From: JAVVEW01 sp032251045
Lineage (GTDB): Bacteria > Pseudomonadota > Gammaproteobacteria > Methylococcales > Methylomonadaceae
DNA length: 41,244 bases
NCBI GenBank assembly: GCA_032251045.1
Contig: JAVVEW010000019.1
Coordinates: 1-41,244, forward strand
Direction of reading: 5' to 3'
Below the pieces are notes generated by a model, which searched no databases, had not been told where the DNA came from, and saw only the letters and a list, made by a program, of their open reading frames with translations. Shown in pieces: positions 1-10,887 of this stretch. The stretch's first letter is position 1. Every line of letters starts with the position of its first letter. The position numbers and the translations under genes were made by a program.

Positions 1-138
1 TATCAAGCACGCAACCAGCCAATTCACCTGATTGGCATCGAGTTCAGCAAGGATACCCGCAATGTGATTGGGTTTGAAATAGAAACTCTAGGTCAAGGAA
101 TCTGTGCTCCTGTAACGTACAGCCCGGCCAGTCTTTGA
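1..138 (+). CDS. C-terminal end of a PD-(D/E)XK nuclease / AAA-ATPase-like protein (partial)
   Basis: The first frame is open from the window edge to a TGA at 136-138 and gives 45 residues. The segment IHLIGIEFSKDTRNVIGFE resembles the end of the DUF1703 PD-(D/E)XK nuclease domain found at the C terminus of AAA-ATPase-like proteins, where a phrase of the type 'I-x-L-I-G-I-x-F-S' followed by a charged stretch and 'R-N-V' closes the fold. These proteins are often multicopy and poorly understood; they may have come from mobile elements. The start and the ATPase half lie outside the window, so integrity cannot be judged. Confidence 0.6.
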   Translation, partial: YQARNQPIHLIGIEFSKDTRNVIGFEIETLGQGICAPVTYSPASL

Positions 139-152
139 AGGCTTGCTGGCCG
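125..152 (+). terminator. Possible hairpin terminator after the partial gene
   Basis: A 7-bp perfect stem CGGCCAG (125-131) pairs with CTGGCCG (146-152) across a 14-nt loop and overlaps the stop codon of the preceding gene. Only a weak T-rich tail (TCGTTTA) follows, so factor-independent termination is uncertain. It lies between this gene and the convergent gene ending at 185. Confidence 0.35.
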
Positions 153-184
153 TCGTTTAGCTCGCGAGAGTCCGGCAGCAGGCC

Positions 185-673
185 CTAGCGTTTTTCATCC
201 AAAACGTCCATCAATAACCCGCTGGTGTTACGCAGGTTTTGACTTAAGAAAAAGGCAATTTTCCATAACACCATAAATGCCAGCTTGGTATTGTCCTGAG
301 CCATTTTGCGAAAAGTCGTTTTATCAATGATCAATAGTTGACTGTCCTGGCAGGCTACGGCTTGCGCGGAACGGGGGGCGTTGTCTAGCAACGACATTTC
401 TCCGTAGGTTCGGCCCGGCCCTAGTTTGGCAATGACTTGGCCTTGTTTGTAAATGGCGATTTCCCCTTTCACCAGAATACCCATGGTACCGGCGGGGTCG
501 CCTTCGTTGAATAAACAATCACCGGCGGCAATGCCGTAGGGTTTGAAGTAGCGCCCCATGGCTTGCAGTTGTGGCCAGGAAAAATCTTTGGCCCAGGCGG
601 TTTGGTCGAGTAAGTTGGCCACCGTTTCTGGATTGCATTCCAGGGAGATCAGATGAAGTTTTAAGGCTGTCAT
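185..673 (-). CDS. Cyclic nucleotide-binding domain protein (Crp/Fnr-type sensor domain, no HTH)
   Basis: The 162-residue protein is almost entirely one cNMP-binding beta-roll. The phosphate-binding cassette is visible as YGEMSLLDNAPRSAQA at residues 90-105, with the Gly-Glu pair and the Arg (R101) that contact the cyclic phosphate and ribose in CAP-type proteins. After the C-helix (about 115-150) the protein ends, so the DNA-binding winged helix of true Crp regulators is absent. It is therefore likely a stand-alone sensor or an interaction partner rather than a transcription factor. It is transcribed divergently from minC with about 100 bp between them. The ligand cannot be told from sequence. 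Confidence 0.8.
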   Translation of the reverse strand: MTALKLHLISLECNPETVANLLDQTAWAKDFSWPQLQAMGRYFKPYGIAAGDCLFNEGDPAGTMGILVKGEIAIYKQGQVIAKLGPGRTYGEMSLLDNAPRSAQAVACQDSQLLIIDKTTFRKMAQDNTKLAFMVLWKIAFFLSQNLRNTSGLLMDVLDEKR

Positions 674-772
674 GGTTCAGTGGGGGATTTTAGGTAAACG
701 GTCAAGACAAATTCTGCTTTTTTTGATGTGCAATGTTAAAATCGGATGTTATTCATACTCAATCAGATCCCC

Positions 773-1528
773 ATGTCCCAAGCGTCTCAAGTTTACCAGA
801 AGCCGCTGCTGGAATTTAAGAGCAGTACGCTTTCAGTTCCGGTGCTGTTGCCGCGTACTAACAAGCTTGATGTCGTCCGTTCGTTGGTGACGGAAAAAAT
901 CAAGCAGGCGCCTGACTTTTTTAAGCATTCGCCAGTTATTGTCGATCTAGGTGAAGTGCCTAGCGAGGCGCTTGATTTGTCGGAATGGGTCACTCTGATA
1001 CGGACTTTGCAGTTGTTGCCGATTGGTGTTCGCAATGCCAATGCCGAACAGGAACGGCAAGCGTTGGCTTTGCATTTACCGATTTTGTCGGATCATCATA
1101 CCCGTGACACAGACAGTGAGCCTAAGTCTTTGTCTGCGGCGCCTGCCATTGCGCAGCCTGAAGATATAGTTATCGAATCTGAGCAAAAGATACCCGAAAC
1201 ACTGACGATTACTCAGCCGGTTCGTTCAGGACAGCGCATTTATACCGAAGGCGATTTGATTGTGCTGGCCCAGGTCAGCGCTGGCGCGGAGATTATCGCC
1301 GGCGGCAATGTGCATGTCTATCATGGCTTGCGGGGGCGGGTGCTGGCGGGTGTGCCAGATAATCAGCAGGCGCGCATTTTTTGTTATCATTTGCAGGCAG
1401 AATTGATATCGATCGCAGGCACTTACAAGGTCAGCGAGGATATTGATTTTCCCGATAAATCGGAGCCTGTGCAGGTATACCTCAAAGGTTCAACCTTGGT
1501 TATAGAACCTTTATCCACTCAACTCTAA
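773..1528 (+). CDS. minC: Septum site-determining protein MinC
   Basis: MinC is the FtsZ-polymerisation inhibitor of the Min system, which keeps the division ring away from the poles. The N-terminal domain (about residues 1-110) begins with LLEFKSSTLSVPVLLP, typical of the FtsZ-inhibiting domain. A variable Pro/Glu-rich linker follows, then the right-handed beta-helix domain (about 148-250) with GNVHVYHGLRGRVLAG, which dimerises and binds MinD and the FtsZ tail. The ATG at 773 (MSQASQ) is preferred; the frame is also open from an ATG at 746, which adds nine residues with no family match. Length 251 aa is normal. It is the first gene of minCDE, with 20 bp before minD. Confidence 0.95.
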   Translation: MSQASQVYQKPLLEFKSSTLSVPVLLPRTNKLDVVRSLVTEKIKQAPDFFKHSPVIVDLGEVPSEALDLSEWVTLIRTLQLLPIGVRNANAEQERQALALHLPILSDHHTRDTDSEPKSLSAAPAIAQPEDIVIESEQKIPETLTITQPVRSGQRIYTEGDLIVLAQVSAGAEIIAGGNVHVYHGLRGRVLAGVPDNQQARIFCYHLQAELISIAGTYKVSEDIDFPDKSEPVQVYLKGSTLVIEPLSTQL

Positions 1529-1548
1529 ATCAGCAAAGAGGATTTCGC

Positions 1549-2358
1549 TTGGCCAGAATTATCGTTGTCACATCAGGTAAAGGTGGCGTTGGCAAAACCA
1601 CGACCAGCGCCGCAATCGCCACCGGGCTAGCGCTGCGCGGACATGCCACCGCCGTGATTGATTTTGATGTGGGTTTGCGCAACCTGGATCTGATTCTCGG
1701 CTGTGAGCGGCGCGTTGTTTATGATTTTGTTAACGTGATCAATGGCGAGGCAAATCTGAAGCAGGCCTTGATCAAAGATAAACGTTGCCCCAAGCTGTCG
1801 ATTCTGGCGGCGTCACAAACACGAGACAAAGATGCTTTAACCTTGGCAGGCGTGGAAAAAGTTCTGACCGAACTTGCCAAAGACTTCAAGTACATTGTGT
1901 GCGATTCACCGGCGGGCATTGAAAAAGGCGCGCATTTGGCCATGTATTTCGCCGATGACGCATTTGTGGTAACCAATCCGGAAGTTTCCTCGGTCAGAGA
2001 CTCGGATCGTATGCTGGGCCTTTTGGCCAGTAAGTCAAAACGTGCTGAACAAGGTGGTGAAGCTATCAAAGAGTATCTGTTGCTGACACGTTATGCGCCA
2101 GACCGCGTGAAACTGGGAGAAATGCTTAGTGTAGAGGATGTTCAGGAGATTTTGTCGCTGCATCTTTTAGGTGTGATACCTGAATCAAAATCCGTGCTTA
2201 ATGCGTCCAATGCAGGCATTCCGGTTATTCTGGATGAAAAAAGCGATGCCGGTCAGGCTTACGATGATGTTGTGGCGCGTTATCTGGGTGAGTCGCGTCC
2301 ACACCGTTTTATCGAACCTGACAAAAAAGGTTTGTTTGGCAAGCTATTCGGAAAATAA
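1549..2358 (+). CDS. minD: Septum site-determining protein MinD (ATPase)
   Basis: MinD is a membrane-associated ParA/MinD-family ATPase that recruits MinC to the membrane and oscillates under MinE control. The deviant Walker A motif TSGKGGVGKTT is at residues 8-18, with the signature lysine K11 and the P-loop lysine K16. The last residues (KKGLFGKLFGK) form the amphipathic membrane-targeting helix. The start is a TTG at 1549, placed by the invariant N-terminal strand MARIIVVTSGKGG and a good ribosome binding site AAAGAGGA at 1535-1542; no ATG is available at the right place. Length 269 aa is typical. It is followed directly by minE. Confidence 0.97.
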   Translation: MARIIVVTSGKGGVGKTTTSAAIATGLALRGHATAVIDFDVGLRNLDLILGCERRVVYDFVNVINGEANLKQALIKDKRCPKLSILAASQTRDKDALTLAGVEKVLTELAKDFKYIVCDSPAGIEKGAHLAMYFADDAFVVTNPEVSSVRDSDRMLGLLASKSKRAEQGGEAIKEYLLLTRYAPDRVKLGEMLSVEDVQEILSLHLLGVIPESKSVLNASNAGIPVILDEKSDAGQAYDDVVARYLGESRPHRFIEPDKKGLFGKLFGK

Positions 2359-2361
2359 GTG

Positions 2362-2631
2362 ATGAGTCTGCTGGATTACTTCAAAAGCACCAAGCCAAAA
2401 AGCGCCAGTGTCGCCAAGGAGCGGTTGCAGATTCTAGTGGCTCATGAGCGAGGGCAGTCGTATCAGCCTTCGTATCTACCACAATTACAGCAAGAATTGT
2501 TGGCGGTGGTACGCAAGTATGTCGAAGTCGAGCAAGACGCCATTTCGGTGCGTTTTGAACAAGACCAAGACCAAGAAGTTTTGGAATTGAATATCGTGTT
2601 GCCCGAGCAGCAGAGCGATAAGAAGTTTTAG
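2362..2631 (+). CDS. minE: Cell division topological specificity factor MinE
   Basis: MinE stimulates MinD ATP hydrolysis and drives the pole-to-pole oscillation. The N terminus MSLLDYFKSTK is the membrane-binding helix. The segment ASVAKERLQILVAHERGQ (about residues 16-33) is the anti-MinCD region that contacts MinD, and the rest is the dimerisation domain with the V-E-L-N-I-V-L-P end typical of the family. Two starts are possible: GTG at 2359, immediately after the minD stop, or ATG at 2362; the ATG gives the family N terminus. The spacing to minD is almost zero, so the two are probably translationally coupled. Length 89 aa is normal. Confidence 0.95.
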   Translation: MSLLDYFKSTKPKSASVAKERLQILVAHERGQSYQPSYLPQLQQELLAVVRKYVEVEQDAISVRFEQDQDQEVLELNIVLPEQQSDKKF

Positions 2632-2665
2632 TTTTTTTGCATCGTTAATTTTTTAAGGTGACGTT

Positions 2666-2869
2666 ATGATTGAAAGCATTGGTAGTACCGCAGGTGAAAT
2701 CTGGAAATTCCTGGATGAAAATGGCCCGTCCAGTGTCAATAAAATCAGTACCGAAACAGGCCTGAATAAAAATGACATCCAGCGCGCCATCGGCTGGTTG
2801 GCTCGCGAAGACAATATCGACATCGAGCAAAATGGCCGCACCGAAACGATTTCCTTGAAATCCGTTTGA
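2666..2869 (+). CDS. Small winged-helix domain protein (DUF2582-like)
   Basis: This 67-residue protein is a single winged helix-turn-helix domain: a helix (GEIWKFLDENGP), the HTH itself (SSVNKISTETGLNKNDIQRAIGWLAREDNI) and the wing (DIEQNGRTETISL). Family members of the DUF2582 type are small single-domain proteins of unknown function in bacteria and archaea. It has an AAGG ribosome binding site just upstream (2656-2659). It lies 34 bp after minE on the same strand and may be co-transcribed with minCDE, but nothing links it to division by function. Confidence 0.75.
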   Translation: MIESIGSTAGEIWKFLDENGPSSVNKISTETGLNKNDIQRAIGWLAREDNIDIEQNGRTETISLKSV

Positions 2870-2918
2870 CGCCACAATCCGCTAAACCACTTTGTACCGC
2901 AACTTTTGACAGGCAGCC

Positions 2919-3503
2919 ATGATAACTAGATTTTACGCCACGCGCCTTTTGCCCTTGTTTTGTATGAGTTTCATCATGGTGCTGACACGAAGCCACCATT
3001 TCGACCACGCAGTGGCGCTGCCTGATGCATCCTGGGCTTTGTTTTTCATGGCCGGTGTCGTGGCGTTGCCATTCAGTCAGGTCGCGTTATTGATGGTTTT
3101 GGCAATTTTGATCGATGCCTTTACCGTTACCCTGGGCTCGGTCAGCAGTGCTTGCTTTTCAGCGGCCTATCCATTTCTGATCGCCGCGTATGGGCTGTTA
3201 TGGCTGATGGGACGGATTGCCCGGCCCTGGTTGGTTGCAGGTACCTTGAAATTGCTGTCGATGGCCGTGCTTTGGGCTGCGGTGGCAGTTGCTTTGACTT
3301 ACAGCATCACCAATGCCAGTTTTTACGGATTGTCAGGACTGTTTGAGGCGCTAAGCTGGTCGCACTTCAGTGCGCAATTTTGGTATTATTGGCCTGACTA
3401 TTTTTACATCAACATGACGTATATGCTGGTCGCGCTGCTGATTTATCGTGTCAGCAGAAGCCTGACTACACACACCGACACGGCCAATTCTTCCCTTCTC
3501 TAA
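2919..3503 (+). CDS. Unknown integral membrane protein
   Basis: I do not recognise this 194-residue protein. About five hydrophobic segments are visible (roughly residues 9-22, 38-75, 80-98, 108-128 and 166-180), so it is a polytopic inner-membrane protein. Between the last two lies an aromatic-rich loop (SAQFWYYWPDYFYINMTY, about residues 150-167). The gene ends 17 bp before the glycosyltransferase gene at 3521, so the two are probably one transcript. A role as a membrane partner in the same envelope glycosylation is an inference from position only. Confidence 0.7.
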   Translation: MITRFYATRLLPLFCMSFIMVLTRSHHFDHAVALPDASWALFFMAGVVALPFSQVALLMVLAILIDAFTVTLGSVSSACFSAAYPFLIAAYGLLWLMGRIARPWLVAGTLKLLSMAVLWAAVAVALTYSITNASFYGLSGLFEALSWSHFSAQFWYYWPDYFYINMTYMLVALLIYRVSRSLTTHTDTANSSLL

Positions 3504-3520
3504 ATCGGTCTGATCAACCG

Positions 3521-5170
3521 ATGTCGTTACGCTTTACCGGGCTGGCTGGGCTTTGGTTGCTTTGGACCTTGGCGCAGCTGGCCTTTCGTCCGTTATTACC
3601 TGTCGATGAAACCCGTTATCTCGCTGTCGCCTATGAAATGTGGCAGCGCGGTGATTTTTGGGTGCCTTATCTGAATGGCCAACCTTACAGCCATAAACCG
3701 CCGCTATTGTTTTGGTTGATTCACCTGAGTTGGGCTGTTTTGGGTGTTAACGAATGGAGTGCACGTTGTATAGGCCCTTTGGCCGCGTTGGGTGTGATGC
3801 GTTGTGTTTCCGGATTGGCGCGGCAGCTTTGGCCGATGCAGGATGAAGTGCCGGATCGGACACTGTTAATGCTGTTTGGCCTGATTGGCTTTCAGTTATA
3901 TGGCAGTTTGACCTTGTTCGATATGGTGTTGACGCTGTTCGTGGTCGGCGCCTGGTCGCTGCTGTATCGAGCCAGTCAACAGCCGTCGATACTGACATGG
4001 CTGCTGCTGGGCGTTACCCTGGCCGGAGGCATTTTGACCAAAGGGCCTGTGGTGTTGATTTATGTTTTGCCGATGGCGTTAACCGTTCGATACTGGCTTG
4101 CGCCGGCACAGGGTATGCCTAAGCGGTGGTGGACTGGCTTGGTGTTAAGTCTGCTGCTGGCGGTACTACTTGCCTTGGCTTGGGCATTGCCAGCCGCTCA
4201 GGCGGGGGGTGAGGCGTACCGTGAAGCCATCTTCTGGGGGCAAACCGCAGGTCGTGTGGTAGATGCCTTTGATCATCGCCTGCCGTGGTGGTGGTATGCG
4301 CCACACTTACTTTGGTTGTTGTTTCCATGGGCATACTGGCTGCCACTGTGGCGAGGCGTGCGTCAATTACCCGGGTCTGAAGCCGGCGTGCGTTTATGTC
4401 TGATCATCGTGTCTGGCGCATGGTTGGTTTTGATGTTGCTCAGCGGTAAACGCGCTCACTATTTATTGCCGGCCATGCCGGCGGTTGCATTAGTGCTGGC
4501 TCGCGCTAGTGTTTTTTTGCCAGTTCAACAAACCCGGCCCAGGCTCATGATGGTGACGGTCGGTATGGGCCTGTTGTTTGCTGTTTTGACCTGTCTGAAC
4601 CAGCAGTGGGGGTGGTTGTTGCAAGGGTCGTTATCGGTGTATTGGGGCCTGGGTTTGAGTGTGCTGGCGTTGCTGGCGTTCTGGTATGCAAAGCCGGCGC
4701 GTGGCCAGGTGATGTTGGCATTATCTGTGATGAGCGCTGGCATGACCTGGTTGGTCATGTTCGGCTATGTGTCGTTTTTGGCGTTGGCAATTGATATGCG
4801 ACCCGCGGCTCATGCGCTGGCCGCACTGCGTGAGCAAGGCCGTGAATTGGCCTATTTCGACCGTTATCACGGTCAGTATACGTTTTATGCCAAGCTGCCA
4901 AACGGACTGAATATCGTTCGTAACGTTTGGGACTATGTGTGCGAACACCCGGAGGCCATTTTGCTGCATGATTACCGGAAGCCCGGCTTTTGGGCCGATG
5001 ATGTGGTGTTTGATCGTTACCCATATCGCAGTCAGGAAGTGGTGTTCCTAGAAAATCGGCTATTACGCGCCAGGCCGGCGTTATTGGCGGACATATACGG
5101 CAAGCAACCCATGCCAATGGCACATTATGATTTTGCTTGTCTGCCTATAACGCCGGCTGGGCAAAGCTGA
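3521..5170 (+). CDS. ArnT-like family 39 glycosyltransferase
   Basis: This is a 549-residue polytopic membrane protein of the PMT/ArnT superfamily (GT-C fold, GT39/GT83 type), enzymes that move a sugar from an undecaprenyl-phosphate carrier to an acceptor on the periplasmic face. The first periplasmic loop (about residues 25-55) carries the signature PVDETRYLAVAYEMWQRGD followed by HKPPLLFW, with the acidic pair (Asp-Glu) used in catalysis. About ten or more hydrophobic segments follow, and a soluble C-terminal region begins near residue 430. The family includes the aminoarabinose-lipid A transferase ArnT, but no other arn genes are nearby, so the substrate is open. Confidence 0.88.
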   Translation: MSLRFTGLAGLWLLWTLAQLAFRPLLPVDETRYLAVAYEMWQRGDFWVPYLNGQPYSHKPPLLFWLIHLSWAVLGVNEWSARCIGPLAALGVMRCVSGLARQLWPMQDEVPDRTLLMLFGLIGFQLYGSLTLFDMVLTLFVVGAWSLLYRASQQPSILTWLLLGVTLAGGILTKGPVVLIYVLPMALTVRYWLAPAQGMPKRWWTGLVLSLLLAVLLALAWALPAAQAGGEAYREAIFWGQTAGRVVDAFDHRLPWWWYAPHLLWLLFPWAYWLPLWRGVRQLPGSEAGVRLCLIIVSGAWLVLMLLSGKRAHYLLPAMPAVALVLARASVFLPVQQTRPRLMMVTVGMGLLFAVLTCLNQQWGWLLQGSLSVYWGLGLSVLALLAFWYAKPARGQVMLALSVMSAGMTWLVMFGYVSFLALAIDMRPAAHALAALREQGRELAYFDRYHGQYTFYAKLPNGLNIVRNVWDYVCEHPEAILLHDYRKPGFWADDVVFDRYPYRSQEVVFLENRLLRARPALLADIYGKQPMPMAHYDFACLPITPAGQS

Positions 5171-5326
5171 AGTGGGATAGGCCATCTGGTTAAGGTCGGC
5201 CAAGTCCATAGTTAAAATACTGTGTGAAGTCATTCCGGCTGGCTGGTCGATACTGATTTTTTGATGCTGGCTTGTCTTGGTCGGTTCGGGCTTTTTGTGA
5301 CTATTGTTGTTGTCAATAGCGTCTGG

Positions 5327-5356
5327 CTGTCAATCAGTGCACAGAATCGCTATAAT
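5327..5356 (+). promoter_or_regulatory. Probable sigma-70 promoter of secA
   Basis: A perfect -10 hexamer TATAAT lies at 5351-5356, with CTGTCA at 5327-5332 as a -35-like box (18-nt spacing, 4 of 6 matches to TTGACA). It is 46 bp before the secA start codon, in the 232-bp gap after the glycosyltransferase gene. The rest of that gap shows no open frame that looks like a gene and no secM-like leader that I can recognise. Confidence 0.55.
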
Positions 5357-5402
5357 TGCCGGTCTGTTTCTCTTTTAATACTCTCATTTATCTGGACTTA
5401 TT

Positions 5403-8144
<2,742 letters not shown>

Positions 8145-8211
8145 TCCCGTTTCACGCATTCGTCCGCAGGCATTATTTTCCGACTCTTAAATTGACATAT
8201 AGGTCATCACT

Positions 8212-10752
8212 ATGCCACACAGCAATTTTCAAAAAAGTACGCCGGCACCGGATATTACCCATCTGCCGCCGTTAGGCCTGAGCAAAGAGGATCTGATTGA
8301 CGATTTCAGGCGTTATTACGGTCATCGCTTAGGTCGTGACGAGCATTGCCGTTCCCCTTACTACGCTTATGAAGCACTGTCGCTGGCGATCAGCGACCGG
8401 CTGGTCGAGCGTTGGAAAAAAACCTATAACCACTACCGTGAGCATGACGTTAAGCGTGCTTACTATTTGTCCATGGAATATCTGATGGGACGCACCCTCA
8501 GCAATGCCATGCTCAATCTGGGCATTACCGATGTGGCCAGCCAGGCCATGTACGATCTAGGGATTGAAATTGAAGAGCTGATCGAAAGCGAACCGGATGC
8601 CGGACTCGGTAATGGCGGCCTAGGTCGGCTGGCCGCCTGTTTCATCGACAGCTGCGCGACCTTGGCATTACCGGTGACAGGCTACGGCCTGCGTTACGAA
8701 TATGGCATGTTCACCCAAGCCATTGCCGATAACGAACAAGTGGAAAAACCGGATCACTGGCTGCGTAATGGCAATGTCTGGGAAATCGAGCGCCCGGAAT
8801 ACACTCAGCGCATCAAGTTTGGCGGCCGGGTCGAGCGTCATGCCGACGACAACGGCGTGATGCGCAGTTTCTGGGTCGATACCCATGATATTCTGGCGGT
8901 GCCTTACGATACGCCGGTACCCGGCTACCAAAACGAGACCGTCAACACCTTAAGATTGTGGAAAGCCAGTGCCACCGAAGAATTTGATTTACAGGAATTC
9001 AATGCGGGTGAATATGCAGAAGCGGTAGCCGCCAAAAACACCGCTGAAAATATCACCATGGTGCTGTATCCCAACGACGCCAATGAAAACGGCAAAGTGC
9101 TCAGATTGCGCCAACAGTATCTCCTTGCCTCGGCCAGCTTACAGGATGTAATTGCCAACTGGGTCGGCCGTCATGGCCACGACTTTTCCCGGTTTGCCGA
9201 GAAAAATTGTTTTCAGTTGAACGACACTCATCCCAGCATCGCGGTCGCCGAATTGATGCGTCTACTGATTGACGAACACCGGCTGGATTGGGATGAGGCC
9301 TGGAGTATTACCCAGAAAACCATGGCCTACACCAACCACACCTTGTTGCCAGAAGCCCTGGAAAGATGGTCGGTACGTTTGTTTGAGCAACTGTTGCCGA
9401 GACTTCTGGAAATCATTTATGAAATCAATTCCAAGTTTCTGGCCCAGGTATCGGCACACTGGCCCAGTGATGTCGAGCGCATGGCACGTATGTCACTGAT
9501 CGAGGAAGGTTATGAAAAACAGGTGCGCATGGCCTATCTTGCCATTGTCGGCAGTTTCTCGGTCAATGGCGTCGCTGAACTCCATTCCAAATTGCTCAAG
9601 CAAGGATTGTTCAAAGATTTTTACGAACTGTGGCCGGACAAATTCAACAACAAAACCAATGGCGTTACGCCAAGGCGTTGGCTGGCTGCCGCTAATCCTG
9701 ACTTGGCCGAACTGATTACCGAAACGATTGGCGATGGTTGGGTTACTGATTTATCGCAACTGGAAAAACTCAAGCCCTTTGCCGACGACAGCGCCTTCCG
9801 CGCACGCTGGCGTGAAATCAAGCAAACCAACAAACAACGTCTGGTCGATTACAAGTCAGAACTGGGCATTCACGTTAATGCCAATGCCATGTTTGATATT
9901 CAGGTCAAGCGCATTCACGAATACAAACGTCAGCTGCTCAATGTTCTGCATGTCATTCATTTATATGACCGGATCAAGCGCGGCGATACCGCCAACTGGG
10001 TCAGCCGCTGCGTATTGATTGGTGGCAAGGCGGCGCCCGGGTATTACATGGCCAAACGTATTATCCGCTTCATCAACAATGTCGCCGAAGTGATCAATAC
10101 CGACCCGGATGTAGGTGGCCGATTGAAACTGGTGTTTCTGCCCAATTATCGGGTGTCGGCGATGGAAAAAATCTGTCCGGGCGCGGATTTGTCCGAGCAG
10201 ATTTCCACCGCCGGCAAGGAAGCCTCCGGCACCGGCAACATGAAGTTTATGATGAATGGCGCCCTGACCATCGGGACCCTGGATGGCGCCAACATTGAAA
10301 TTCGCGAAGAAGTCGGTGCGGATAATTTCTTTTTGTTCGGATTGACCGAAGATCAAGTAGAAGAAGCGCGCCAGCATTACGACCCGGTCAGCCTGATTCA
10401 GCAAGACGAAGATTTACGGCGGGTGATGAGTCTGATCGAAAGTGGTCACTTCAATCTGATGCAGCCGGGATTGTTCGACGACATCATCAATGCCGTGAAA
10501 AGCCCACACGACCCATGGATGACCATTGCCGATTTCCGCAGCTTCATCGATGCCCAGCGACGCGTGGAAAACGCCTACCGTGACCAGGAACACTGGACCC
10601 GGATGAGCATTCTCAACTGTGCCACCAGCGGGCGATTCTCTACCGATCGCACCATTAGTGACTACAACCAGGACATTTGGCATCTTGAGCCTGTACCTAT
10701 GACCTCGGCGTTAAAAACTAACGCCAAAAAAGCGGTCAAAGCCAAAGGTTGA
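8212..10752 (+). CDS. glgP: Glycogen/starch/alpha-glucan phosphorylase
   Basis: This enzyme releases glucose-1-phosphate from the ends of glycogen or maltodextrin using phosphate and pyridoxal phosphate. The 846-residue protein shows family blocks throughout: EPDAGLGNGGLGRLAACF near residue 125, NKTNGVTPRRWL near 480, FDIQVKRIHEYKRQLLN near 562, and the PLP site with its Schiff-base lysine in KEASGTGNMKFMMNGALT near 670. The last 15 residues are Lys/Ala-rich and look like a dispensable tail. Glycogen storage and turnover is common in methanotrophs of this order. No other glycogen genes are in the window. Confidence 0.96.
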   Translation: MPHSNFQKSTPAPDITHLPPLGLSKEDLIDDFRRYYGHRLGRDEHCRSPYYAYEALSLAISDRLVERWKKTYNHYREHDVKRAYYLSMEYLMGRTLSNAMLNLGITDVASQAMYDLGIEIEELIESEPDAGLGNGGLGRLAACFIDSCATLALPVTGYGLRYEYGMFTQAIADNEQVEKPDHWLRNGNVWEIERPEYTQRIKFGGRVERHADDNGVMRSFWVDTHDILAVPYDTPVPGYQNETVNTLRLWKASATEEFDLQEFNAGEYAEAVAAKNTAENITMVLYPNDANENGKVLRLRQQYLLASASLQDVIANWVGRHGHDFSRFAEKNCFQLNDTHPSIAVAELMRLLIDEHRLDWDEAWSITQKTMAYTNHTLLPEALERWSVRLFEQLLPRLLEIIYEINSKFLAQVSAHWPSDVERMARMSLIEEGYEKQVRMAYLAIVGSFSVNGVAELHSKLLKQGLFKDFYELWPDKFNNKTNGVTPRRWLAAANPDLAELITETIGDGWVTDLSQLEKLKPFADDSAFRARWREIKQTNKQRLVDYKSELGIHVNANAMFDIQVKRIHEYKRQLLNVLHVIHLYDRIKRGDTANWVSRCVLIGGKAAPGYYMAKRIIRFINNVAEVINTDPDVGGRLKLVFLPNYRVSAMEKICPGADLSEQISTAGKEASGTGNMKFMMNGALTIGTLDGANIEIREEVGADNFFLFGLTEDQVEEARQHYDPVSLIQQDEDLRRVMSLIESGHFNLMQPGLFDDIINAVKSPHDPWMTIADFRSFIDAQRRVENAYRDQEHWTRMSILNCATSGRFSTDRTISDYNQDIWHLEPVPMTSALKTNAKKAVKAKG

Positions 10753-10759
10753 CGACTCC

Positions 10760-10869
10760 TACCGGCTTCCCCCTTTTGCAAAGGGGGATTGAGGGGGGAT
10801 TGAGGGGGATTTTTTCAAGCCTTACCGGCTTCCCCCTTTTGCAAAGGGGGATTGAAGGGGATTTTTTTC
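10760..10869. repeat. Two tandem GC-rich hairpin repeats
   Basis: A 33-bp unit occurs twice without mismatch, at 10760-10792 and 10823-10855. Each copy contains the hairpin CCCCCTTTTGCAAAGGGGG (stem of eight, 3-nt loop) and is followed by GATTGA, a run of G and then six to seven T. In the first copy the GATTGAGGGGG piece is itself partly repeated. The position just behind glgP and the T-runs mean it can terminate transcription of glgP. Related, more divergent hairpins occur near 32001, 38499 and 40928, so this is a dispersed family of intergenic repeats. Confidence 0.85.
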
Positions 10870-10887
10870 AGGTTGTGACGGTTACCA

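Noticed and set aside
5171..5402. Search for a secM-like arrest peptide before secA
   Set aside because: No small frame with a signal sequence and an arrest-type C terminus is seen in the 232-bp gap.
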